DNA of 64,000 bases, from the NCBI GenBank assembly GCA_964007475.1, contig OZ023273.1, positions 100,544,533 to 100,608,532 on the forward strand, in the 5' to 3' direction. The translations under genes and the position numbers were made by a program. Source of the stretch: Hybos culiciformis (lineage: Eukaryota; Arthropoda; Insecta; Diptera; Hybotidae). Shown here in pieces: positions 44,838 to 54,912 of this stretch. How positions within the stretch are numbered: position 1 is the stretch's first letter; every line of letters begins with the position of its first letter. The notes under the pieces were generated by a model. The model saw nothing but the letters and a program-made list of their open reading frames with translations, did no database searches and was not told the DNA's origin.

Positions 44838-46053
44838 AATGTAGTAAATACATTAAACATTAAAGTTCAATTAAAATCAAGTATATTTTAAAAAATTAAC
44901 ATTGTTTTTATTAATACAGATGAATGTTGTCATATTCCGTTTAGATCCGTTTTCGATCAGTTCAAAGTGAAATACATCAAATTAAAGTTAGGTTTCTGGT
45001 TTAAAATGGTGTTAACAAATTTAAATCGATTAAGATTAAGAGCAAGAAATCTCTGGCAATCCTCTTAACTTAAACACAAAAAAAATTTGAACCAAACAAA
45101 TTTTGATTAGAATTAAATTGTACTTTACATTATTTTTCCTATAATATACGGGAGCGGGCCTCTTTGCAAATTTCATATTGCAAAAGTCTATTTGGCCGAA
45201 CGCCAGCTATCAAATTTTTATGTTTTGCAAATCTCCATTTCGTAAAAAAAAACTCTTTAACAAAATTCCATATGGCCTAATGCGACACTTCGCAAAAAGA
45301 TATTTCTCAAAATACCAATTCACAACATTATATTAATTGATTCTAATTATAATTCTTTCTTATGTTTACGTACAGGATTTTTATTATATTAAGAAAACAC
45401 ATATTAAATATATGACATATTAATAAAATAAAATGCATATAATTGGAATTGGAATTGTTTAATTTAATTATATGCATCTATCCATTATACAATAAATTTT
45501 AGTGCATTCTAAATATACATTTCCTTTTTGGCGTAATTTACATTTCGAGCGCGCAAAATGTAAATTACACCAAAAAGGGTAGTTGCGACTTGCGAAATGT
45601 ATATTTTGCCAAAAGTAGTAGTTGCGAAATGTTATTATGCTAACTGAAAAGTTGCTAACTGTCCCATTAGGCCAAAGCGGACTTTTGTTAACTATCCGTT
45701 TTGCGAAATGGCGAAGTGTCTTTTTTGCCAAATGGAATTAGGCAAAATGTCTTTTTGCGAAATATTTTTCGGCGATTCGTGTAAAACCCTAATATACAAT
45801 GTATCATAATCTTGAATCGAAATTATTCATAAATTCTATTTAGAAATGTGAAGCAAAGTATGAATACTTGATTTTTTCATTTTGAAAGGCATAAAGTGAG
45901 AAAAGGGCGAAAAGGTGTGGCAAAACATGTGAATTGTGCTAGAACTAAGTCATTGCCTAAAACATTGTGCAAAAACTTTTTAGGATATAGAAGAATTATT
46001 CTTCTTGTACTATTATCTTCCAAAGTGACGGCTAAGCTATCTATAAAAACATT
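44838..46053 (+). repeat. Kazal 3' flank with about 640-bp insertion
   Basis: 44838-45148 and 45790-46053 match the 3' flank of the other units. Between them (about 45149-45789) is an insertion built from short words such as GCGAAATG, TTTGCCAAA and GCAAAATGTC in both orientations. It has no clear terminal inverted repeats or ORF with family content. The 87-codon minus-strand frame inside it (45468-45731) reflects the repeated words. Confidence 0.6.
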
Positions 46054-46143
46054 TTAATGCGTAGGGGATCTTTATGTTGTATTTAGTGCTATAGAATTTA
46101 GATCACTAAATGGAGTATTATATGCGTCAATACACATGCAATC

Positions 46144-46236
46144 ATTTAGATGCATCTGCGTAAATAATTAAAAAATTTAGATGCATCAGCGTATATAATG
46201 AAAAAATTTAGATGCATCAGCGTAAATAATGAAATC
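46144..46236 (+). repeat. Three 31-bp tandem repeats
   Basis: Units start ATTTAGATGCATC at 46144, 46175 and 46206 and differ by a few bases. They lie in the left part of the TTAA MITE. Confidence 0.8.
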
Positions 46237-46373
46237 ATTTAGAATATTTAGATGTTTCGTATTGAATATTACGTAATACCTAACAAACATAATATCTCTC
46301 ACAATATTTCAACACAGCCAAATACAAAAAAAAAATGAGAACTACGTAATTCATACACAAAAATAATATCACT

Positions 46374-46683
46374 AAAAGAAAGAGAAATTAAAGGATAATT
46401 AACGTGGAAAAATTCCCTTGGCTTCTTTTATCTGTAAAAGAAAGAGAAATTAAAGGATAATTAACGTGGAAAAATTCCCTTGGCTTCTTTTATCTGTAAA
46501 AGAAAGAGAAATTAAAGGATAATTAACGTGGAAAAATTTCCTTAGCTTCTTTTATCTGTGAATGAAAGAGAAATTAAAGGATAATTAACGTGGAAAAATT
46601 CCCTTGGCTTCTTTTATCTGTAAAAGAAAGAGAAATTAAAGGATAATAAATGTGGAAAAATTCCCTTGGCTTCTTTTATCTTT
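46374..46683 (+). repeat. Five 62-bp tandem repeats
   Basis: Units begin at 46374, 46436, 46498, 46560 and 46622 (AAAAGAAAGAGAAATTAAAG, ending TTCTTTTATCTGT). They are near-identical, with a few substitutions in the third to fifth units. A purine-rich start faces a pyrimidine-rich end. They lie inside the TTAA MITE. Confidence 0.92.
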
Positions 46684-46759
46684 ATTTTTTATTATAAATA
46701 ATTTCTATATTCTCTCTTTGCAACTACCTCTCCCCTACGCATTAAAACAGTATATTGGA

Positions 46760-46912
46760 TATGTTAACAAAATTTGTTATAACAACTCGTTGTCTATACA
46801 CACAAACACACAAACCCATAGACACTTGTCAATATTTTTTGACTCGTGTCTATGTGTTTGTGTGTATAGACACCTCGTAATTAATAACAAATTTAGTTAA
46901 CATATACAATAA
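46760..46912. repeat. About 153-bp hairpin element at array boundary
   Basis: ATGTTAAC...TTTGTTAT and TGTCTATACACACAAACACA on the left are inverted on the right (GTGTTTGTGTGTATAGACA, then AATAACAAATTTAGTTAACAT). Its right half, and only that half, is at the left edge of the array (17920-17975), so a duplication breakpoint fell in the hairpin. Confidence 0.8.
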
Positions 46913-47589
46913 TCTACTATTAAATTAAGTGATCTTCTTGTTGAATTTTGCACCCGTTTAAAAAGTTTTTCAATAAAATACTACTTCATGATATAAAAAT
47001 CGGATGATAAATCAAAAAGTGACATTTAAAAAACTAAATGAAGCATTATTAATGATTAAAATTATTGTTAAAACATATTTTAAATCAAAAATATATAGAT
47101 ACAATAATGTTATACGACACCAAATACGATTGATTAAGGATTCTTATTATAGTTAAGAATTTTATGAAATATGTCGAAAAAGTCTCGTTCATTTTTTTAG
47201 TTATTTGATCTTTAGAAAGCTTACATTCAATCCTTTACTTATACCCGCATACAATATCTTTTGCAACATTTAAAAAATACTAAATGATGACGATCGATAA
47301 GTTGTAACTAATTCTTTACGTTTAAAAAAATCTATTTCCATTGCAAACATTATTTTTTTTCTAAGAATCGCAGCTGCCGACTATTATTATAAAAATGAGG
47401 AGTACGTTTTTTCCAATTCGCGAACTAATCTAAATACCTACACTATTTTATTTTGAAATATTTATGAAAAATTATGTAATTCAGTTACCACAAACCGATT
47501 ATTTAATTTTTAAATTATAATGAACCAAATGAATAATGTAATAAATAATGTTTTTAAAAAGTACAGATCTAATTAAATATAATTTGAAA

Positions 47590-48340
47590 GGGAGTGGATA
47601 AGAAAACTCGAAAAAAAATATATCGAATAAAAAAACCTCGAAAAAAAAAACATCGAAAAAACAAAACCTCGAAAAAAAATATCTCGAAAAAAAAAACCAG
47701 GGAGCCGTAAAAGTGAAGTTTTTAAGCTAGAGTTATGTAAAAAAAATCAATTTTATGATTTCAATATTTAGTTTACAAACGGCACAACATAAAAATTTCT
47801 TCTGTTCCAAAAAAAATTATATTTTTATTCAAATTTAATGGAAAATTAACAAAAAATAAATTAAAGTTTAATATTATAGGCAATGCCGTGCAAAAAATTT
47901 AAATGAGAACGATCTCTTCAAAAATTTGTAAAAGGCGTTTCTCCTTTTTAATGTATTGTAGTCGAATTTTCGAGCTTTGTCCCGCATCCAGCCTCAACAA
48001 CTTAACAACTTAACCATCACCTGCTCTTTTCCGAGCAACGTTATGACTCTGTATACCCCCAGGTGTGGCTTGCCAGCTAAAGTTTTAAGTCGCCGGTGCC
48101 ATGCTTCTACGCTATTTTGCGTCCTAGGCAAATTATGCTGAAGCAGGTCTGTTACACACCAAAAATTAGGGGATACGGCGGGTATTTTATTTTGAAAACA
48201 TTATGTTTCCTTTTCCAATTCGATTGATAATTTTTTTTTGATGTGAAGTAGTTTCGAGGTTTTTTTTTCAATGTTTTTTTTCGAGGTTTTTATTTTCGAG
48301 GTTTTTTTTTTCGAGGTTTTTTTTTTCGAGTTAGAACCCT
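47590..48340. mobile_element. Mutator-like remnant, second copy
   Basis: Shorter version of 18690-19550 with fewer CTCGAAAAA units on both sides (about 47605-47695 and 48255-48330). The MULE C-terminal fragment at 47900-48165 on the minus strand is nearly the same as the first. Confidence 0.6.
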
Positions 48341-48504
48341 AGACCCAATATTACATTCTGTTTGACTTAAAGCCATACGCGAGAATTTCATAAACATTTG
48401 AGGAAACAAACAAAATCCGATGGTAACGTAGATATTTTATCCCTTTTATATTCCAGTATTATAATCACATGTTTTACTAATAACTGAAATGGCAGTTTTT
48501 TTTG

Positions 48505-48703
48505 TCAGCACTCTACTCGTCCAAAAATATATATTTTTTTTAATTTAGGTGCACGTTATAAAATATAATGCATGTTTAATATAAAAAAAATTTAACGTAA
48601 GATTTGTTTTTGTGATACATGGTTAGGGTGAAGAGGAAGGGGGCGATATGTATTAAATCTGCCTAGGGCGCGAGGGTTGAATTTTTTTTTTCAGCCACCA
48701 CTG
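48505..48703. mobile_element. hAT-type MITE, left end deleted
   Basis: Right half of the element at 21351-21754, starting at CAGCACTCTACTC and ending AGCCACCACTG. The following GTTTGGAC preserves the target duplication better than the complete copy does. Confidence 0.8.
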
Positions 48704-49955
48704 GTTTGGACTATCATGTAAACTAGGTAAATGTGAACGTGAAAAGTAATATTAAAATTCTCATTTTATTTAGATTAAATTATAAATTTTACTGCGACTT
48801 TGAACAATTAATAAAAGAAAGTGATTAAATTTTTTTAAGAAAACTGCTTTGAATTTTTGTTAAAATTATAAAATTTGGCGGCATATATTTTTAATAATAA
48901 AAAAACGCAGCATAAATATACGGAAATACTGCTATTATTTACTAAAAAATATACTGAATGAAGAATATTAAAAGAAAAAGAATAATACAGTATGTTTAAA
49001 AAACTTTAAATCGTTTTTTCTCGTATTCCGTTTTTATGTAGATGTTTTTTGTTCACTGTGACTGCAATATTATAACGAAATCAATTCGAATGGACAAAAT
49101 GAAAATGCTCTATAATTCCAGTCTGTGGCCTCTACATCATGACAGACGAAAACTGATGTAAATATAAACAAACCAATTCTTTCAGAGACGTCTTGAATAT
49201 CTTTACAAATCTTTAATTGGATACGACCAACATTTTAATTTATTTAATTACATAATATAAATTGGTATGGTGTGGTTCGTTTGATTAAAGAAGTTGGTCT
49301 GAAAGTATTATGAATTCGAAAAAATAAATGATTTAGTTAATATAAAATATTTTTTGTTTTATTTAAAGATTAAATTCTAAAATAATTTTAAATAAATTTG
49401 TACAAGTTTCAAAAAGATTTTTTATCAATAAAGTTGCAATTGCAACATAATTGAAACAATCGAACATTGTTATATAAGAGTTAGTTTATGTAAAATAAAG
49501 TATAAACAAAAACGAACTTCAATTTGAACTTTAATTTCTATAGAATTTTTTTTATTAGTGAAGAATATGTTATGATTATAATTAGGAGAAGGGATTGAAG
49601 AAGATTATGAGTTCAAAAAAACTCAATAGTTTAGTCATATTTGAAAGAAAAACACTAGAGACAGATGGGGTAGGTAGAGGCTTAAGAAAAAGCTATACCC
49701 TCCAAATTTATCTGGTGCCGAGTCCACTGTCTGACATCCATTTTCAAAGGCCTGGTTTAAGCTCGCCGAGTGGGTGATTTCCAGGTCCATAATAAAAATT
49801 ATCGGATGTCGTTCCAGAAAAAAAATTCAAAGACTTTGGAAGGTAAAAACGTTGGTAAGTTTCTCTCAATTACCTCCATTTTCAAAATTTTTGTTCATAT
49901 CGCGAGTTAACGAATTCGCATATCTAACAATGTAGTTGCTGTTCAATTGTATCTA

Positions 49956-49957
49956 TA

Positions 49958-49996
<39 letters not shown>

Positions 49997-51900
49997 ATAT
50001 CTATATATATAAAACCGAAGTTGTCTGTTTGTCTGTTTGTCTGTTTGTATGTTCCGAATAGGCTCCTAAACCGTTCAACCGATCGTTTTCAAACTTACAC
50101 CATGTCTTTGTGTCAGGTCGGGGGTCGTTATAGGATATTTTAAAATCTGATTGGCCTGCTACCCAGGGACCTCCCCCGGGGGCGGACTTCAAAAATTCGT
50201 CCGATTTTATTTAAATTTGGTACGTAAAAAGGGGAAGTGATTACACACAAATTCCGTAACAAAAAATTTGTTGACCTCCTACCCAGGAACCTCCTACCCA
50301 GGGACCTCCCATTGGGGCGGATTTTAAAAGTTCTTCCGATTTCATTCAAATTTGGTATGTAAAAAGAGGAGCTGATTACACACAATATTCGTAACAAAAA
50401 ATTTGTTGACCTCCTACCCAGGGACCTCCTACCCACAGACCCCCTGCGGGCGGATTTTAAAAGTTCGTCAGATTCCATTTAAATTTGGTATGTAAAAAGA
50501 AGAACTGTTTACACACAAATTTCATAACAAAAATTTTGTTGACTTCCTACCCAGCGACCTCCTACACAGGGAAATTTGGTATGTAAAAAGAGAAGCTGAT
50601 TACACACAAATTTCTTTAAAAGTTCGTCAGATTCCATTTAAATTTAGTATGTAAAAAGAAGAACTGATTACACACAAATTTCGTAACAAAAAATTTGATG
50701 ACCTCCTACGATAGCGACCTCAAAAGTTCGTCCGATTTGATTCAAATTTGGTACGTAAGAAGAAGAACTGATAACACACAATTACACACAAATTTCGTAA
50801 CAAAAAATTTGTTGACCACCTACCCAGGGACATTCTACCCAGAGACCTCCTGCCCAGAGACCTTCTATCCAGAAACCTCCCCTGAAGGCTTACTTCTAAA
50901 GTTCGTCCGATTTCATTCAAATTTGGTATGTAAAAAGAAGAACTGATTACACACAAATTTCGTAACAAAAAATTTGTTGACCTCCTACACAGGGACCTCC
51001 CTGGGCGCGGACTATAAGAGTTCGACGATTTCATTAAAATTTGGTGTGTAAAAAGAGGAAATGACAACACACAGAAATTTCGTAATAAAAAATTTGTTGA
51101 CCTCCTACCCAGGGACCTCCTACCCAGGGACCTCCTACCCAGGGACCTCCTACCCAGGGACCTCCTACCCAGGGATCTCCTACCCAGGGACCTCCCCTGG
51201 GGCGGACTTCAAAAGTTTGTCCGATTTCATTCAAATATGGTATGTAAAAAGAGGAACTGATTACACACAAATTTCGTAACAAAAAATTTGTTGACCTCCT
51301 ACCCAGGGACCCCTCATGGGGGCGGACTTCAAAAATTCGTCCGATTTTATTCAAATTTGGTATGTAAAAAGAAGAACTGATTACACAAAAATTTCGTAAC
51401 AAAAAATTTGTTGACCTCATACCCAGCAACCTCCTACCCAGAGACCTCCTATCCAGAGACCTACTACCAAGAAACCACTTACCCAGAGATCTCCCACCGG
51501 ACTTTAAAAGTTCGTTCGATTTCATTCAAATTTGGTACGTAAGAAAAGGAAATGATTACACACAAATTTCGTAACAAAAAATTTATTGACCTTCTACCCT
51601 AGGGGAGGATTTCAAAATTTTGTCCGATTTCATTTAAATTTGTTGACCTCCTATTCAGCGACCTCCCCCGGGGACGGACTTCAAAAGTTCGTCTGATTTC
51701 ATTCAAATTTGACACGTAAAAAAAAATGATTACACACAAATTTCGTAACAAATTTATTGACCTTCTACCCTAGGGGAGGATTTCAAAAGTTTGTCCGATT
51801 TCATTTAAATATGGTACATAAAAATGATTAAACACACGAATTTCGTAATGAAAAATTTGGCCCCTTCTTTTTAGGGGGTCTCTTCGAATATATAGAAATC
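49956..51900 (+). mobile_element. mini-me-like element with expanded minisatellite, copy 3
   Basis: A long (CTAT)n head (49955-49995), (GTCTGTTT)n and then about a dozen units of 115-150 bp up to about 51840. The 15-bp subrepeat CCTCCTACCCAGGGA is perfectly repeated about six times at 51105-51195. Frames such as SYPGTSYPGT or GGPWVGGPWV are translations of the 15-mer, not proteins. Units alternate between complete and truncated forms. Confidence 0.7.
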
Positions 51901-52489
51901 AATTTCTTTATTACAAATAACTACAAAATATTAAAAACTAAACCACTGAACCGATCGGTTCGAAATTACACCGTCTTGGGGCTATTTTGAAATTTGATTG
52001 GCACCCTACCCAGAAACCCCTTCCGATTTCATTCAAATTTGATTCTTAAAAAGCGGAAATGGATAAAAACAAAAATTTGGTTTGGTTTGGAAACCTGTTT
52101 AAGCGAAGGATGGGTATCGTTCGATTTCATACAATTTAAGTGTTGAATAAGTAGAAATGATAAATATTAATTCTTCTTAGATATTTTCCCAAATTTATAA
52201 AATAACTAGCTCCTATAATTGTTCATCTATCTGACAACCAAAATTTCACTTAAAACGTGTGTTCCACAACAACGTGTGTGCGGGTACAGCTATTAACTTA
52301 TAAAATTGCATTTACATGCACTTTGTTGTTGTGCATAAAAAATATAAGAAAATTTATAAAAAAGACTAGGTAATAGGAGCTTTTTTTTTGTATATTTTTA
52401 TTGAATTGATCACAATTATTTGTAAAGTTGCTTTATAATTTATGGAGTATTTCTTATGCATTTCTACTCTTTCATGAACAATTAGACGA

Positions 52490-52775
52490 GTCGCTATTTG
52501 AATACGTACATACACGTGTACGATTCTCTGCCACAATGCATCGAGAGTCTTCTATATCCATTGCGAAGCCCATAACCACTCCTGGACAAGCAGACTCAGG
52601 ATGACATCGCGACAGCCTGTCTTGGTATTTCCTACTTCTACAGTGAATCCCCTAGTCATGGCAGAGCATTCACTTGAAGATTCACTCCAGAAGCAGGAGC
52701 GACCAGATGGCGAACTGCGAAGTCCAAGCTTTGGATTTTCGGATAGGCTCAAGGACTGGATCGGTAAAGTTGCCT
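52490..52775 (-). pseudogene. Cysteine-rich ORF remnant, copy C
   Basis: Third copy, shortened: the segment encoding RFHCTGGCK in copy A is deleted, joining VAEN directly to the terminal CT-rich part. The minus-strand frame SENPKLGL...GRSCFWSESSSECSA is open to 52552 but then leaves the cysteine-rich frame. No function is assigned. Confidence 0.33.
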
Positions 52776-52785
52776 ATTGGAGCGG

Positions 52786-53321
52786 CTACATGTCATAACC
52801 ACGAAAAAAAAAATAAAAGAGTCATAATCGCGAAAAATGTTTTATATTTCATTTTGTCATAACCGCGAAAAAACAGGGCAATAAACCAAACACCAGTCCG
52901 ACCGCCGCCCTCCACCCCCCTCTCGTTTTGTGACAGGCCCTGTACTACCTGCACAAAAATGGGCCTAATCGAGCAAAAAATATGTACGAAAATATACTGT
53001 TTTTGTTAAATTGTGTTTTCGGTCAGTTGTGTTTCCGGTCAATTAACGGTAAGTTGATTTTTCATAATTAGAATTAAAATTCTAATTTTTGAGTTTCGCG
53101 ATTATGGCTTATTTTTTTGTTATACCGATAAAAATCGAATTTTTGAGTTTCGCGGTTATAACAAAAAAAAATTGTTATAAACTCGAATAACTAATCTTTT
53201 TTTTTAATTATAACCGCGAATGACAAAAACAAAATATTTTTTTTTGGCCTTGCAAATTCCAGTTTTGCGGTTATGAAAAATTTTTTCGCGGTTATGATAT
53301 TCGCGGTTATTTGAGATCACC
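52786..53321. mobile_element. MITE with CGCGGTTATGA repeats, copy C
   Basis: Flanked by ATTGGAGCGG (52776-52785, 53322-53331), the same site as in unit 1. The interior is more complete than copy A, with an additional stretch after TATGTACGAAAATATACTG. Confidence 0.72.
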
Positions 53322-53721
53322 ATTGGAGCGGTTTGCAAAACAGACTCGCATACACATTTTGACGATTTGAAACTGTTTTCGAAATTTTACCGTTTGTATA
53401 TGTTTCTGAAATTACAATTTACAAAACAATTCCATATTGCCAAAAAAAAATTTTTAGGTGTAGAATTGCATTAGGAATAAAAGTGTAAATTAATTTTTTA
53501 CTAGAATTTATCAAGTGCATATAGATTTTTTTATTCTATGTATATGCACGAATTAAAATTAATTGAAAATTTTAAAACCTTAATGCAACGCTGACGGTTA
53601 CAAATATGTACATATAATTAACGTGAAATAAGAAACAAATGATAAGCATCCATATAAATAAGCCAGAATTAAAATTTCCTTTTTAATAGTTTATTTAACT
53701 TCGAAGTGTTACATTTTTAAA

Positions 53722-53933
53722 ATGAATTTTTTGCATTATTTTCTGTTATTATCATTATTCTGGTTGCAGCAATTGATGCAGCTCCTGGACTATTTGACAA
53801 TTGCGAACTAATTCCATTAAAAGAAGCCCAGTATGCGGAACTGATGGGGAAACTTATGCCAATTCATATGCACTTGATTGCGCCAAAAGATCTGATCCAA
53901 ATTTATCGATTGCCCAAAAAAGGAATATGTTGA
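53722..53933 (+). pseudogene. Kazal-type inhibitor copy 3, frameshifted at homopolymers
   Basis: The full gene layout is present: TATA-like CATATAAATAAG about 70 bp upstream, signal peptide, Kazal region, C-terminal tail and stop. Three single-base indels break it, each in a run: six T where others have seven (near 53728), AAAA for AAAAA (near 53821) and AAAAAA for AAAAA (near 53916). Apart from these the protein would resemble copy 1 with its Cys codon (ALDC) intact. Either a young pseudogene or uncorrected sequencing error. Confidence 0.8.
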
Positions 53934-54113
53934 AATATAGTAAATACATTTTATTTATCAATATGTTACCTACATTTAACATTAAAGTTCAATTAAAATC
54001 AAGTATACTTTAAAAAAATTAACATTATTTTTATTACGGATGAATGTTGTCATATTCCGTTTAGATCCGTTTTCGATCAGTTCAATAAAGTGAAATACAT
54101 CAAGTTAAAGTTA

Positions 54114-54900
54114 TTTATTTATTTATTTATTTATGAGTAATCCCAGTATAAAATTAATTTATTCTAGAACTAAGCTTAAGGCTTCTTAACAACTATGGTT
54201 TTCTAGCCTAATCTTATTACATTGTGTGTTTTTTTTTTTTAATTGGAATGCATATTTTAATTGAATTTTTTTTTTTTTTTTATCTACATTTCAGTTTTAT
54301 CTTTTATTCATATTTATTATTTAGTTTATTTTATTTTGTTTTACATTTTATTATATTTTGACTTATAATTAAAGTAACAAAAAGTGTTTTTTTTTTTTTT
54401 TTTGTTTTTTATTTAGATATTCTTGTACATTTTTGTTTTAAGTAAGTACTTATTTATTTCAGCTATGTTAGTTATTTTAGCTTCATTTAAGATAGATGAA
54501 GGTATTTTACTTTCAAAAATCGACTTTCTAATGTTGTCGAAATATTTACAGTCATCAAGGTAGTGCGTTATGGTTAGCCTTGTGCGACAGTAGCTGCAAT
54601 ATGGTGGTTCAATTGGTTTTTTGAATAAATATTGGTGTGTCAATATAGTGTGTCCGAGTCTAAGTCGAATGAAATTTATTGTGTTTTTTCTACTAGTTTT
54701 TGGTGGATATGTGATAGGTTCCCCTGATGGATTGACGGATTTATAATAGCTATTTTGGTTTTGCCATTCGTTGGCAGATTCCCATATATCTCAGTGATAA
54801 ACTGGTTGGCAACATTCCCATAATTGTAGCAAACTTATAATTCAAAAATCTTAATCGATGAAAAAAAAAGTTATATAATGTTTAAAAAAAAAAAAAAAAA
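54114..54900 (-). mobile_element. 5'-truncated LINE with 12-bp target duplication
   Basis: AAGTTAAAGTTA lies at both edges (54102-54113, 54901-54912) and occurs once in the other units. On the minus strand, 54643-54413 encodes THQYLFKK, then PPYCSYCR...H-x4-C, the Cys/His end found after the RNase H or RT of several LINE clades. A TAAA-rich 3' tail (T-rich on the plus strand, 54114-54135) completes it. The A-run at 54884-54900 at its 5' edge is unexplained. Confidence 0.85.
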
Positions 54901-54912
54901 AAGTTAAAGTTA

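Larger units (their letters stand above)
46058..46741. mobile_element. TTAA-flanked 684-bp MITE containing tandem repeats
   Basis: TTAA at 46054-46057 and 46742-46745; perfect inverted ends TGCGTAGGGGA and TCCCCTACGCA. The interior carries three 31-bp repeats (46144-46236) and five 62-bp repeats (46374-46683). No transposase. TTAA targeting suggests piggyBac-type mobilisation. It is missing from the corresponding point of the other units, so it is a later insertion. Confidence 0.85.
46867..49955 (+). repeat. Array block, second copy of 17925-22990
   Basis: Near-identical stretches to 18690 and on both sides of the MULE remnant. Shortened relative to the first block: it passes from about 48500 directly into the right half of the hAT MITE. 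No host gene. A 60-codon frame at 49595-49777 is not conserved. Confidence 0.8.

Noticed and set aside
46652..46900. 82-residue plus-strand ORF starting with a hydrophobic stretch
   Set aside because: It spans the end of the TTAA MITE and the adjacent hairpin, two unrelated repeats, so it is accidental.
49595..49777. Possible host exon with GTAAGT donor in the block upstream of mini-me
   Set aside because: The 60-codon frame is lost in the copies at about 22650 and 34510, and substitutions and indels ignore the reading frame.
51061..51525. Long frames translating to repeated SYPGT or GGPWVG in the minisatellites (also 23175-23738, 23403-23588, 50140-51070)
   Set aside because: They are six-frame readings of a 15-bp repeat, a multiple of three, so open frames arise automatically on both strands. 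No start context and no conservation of frame between units.
50695..51900. CRISPR-like array in the regularly spaced repeats
   Set aside because: Units are tandem and diverged, with no unique spacers or cas genes, in eukaryotic DNA.
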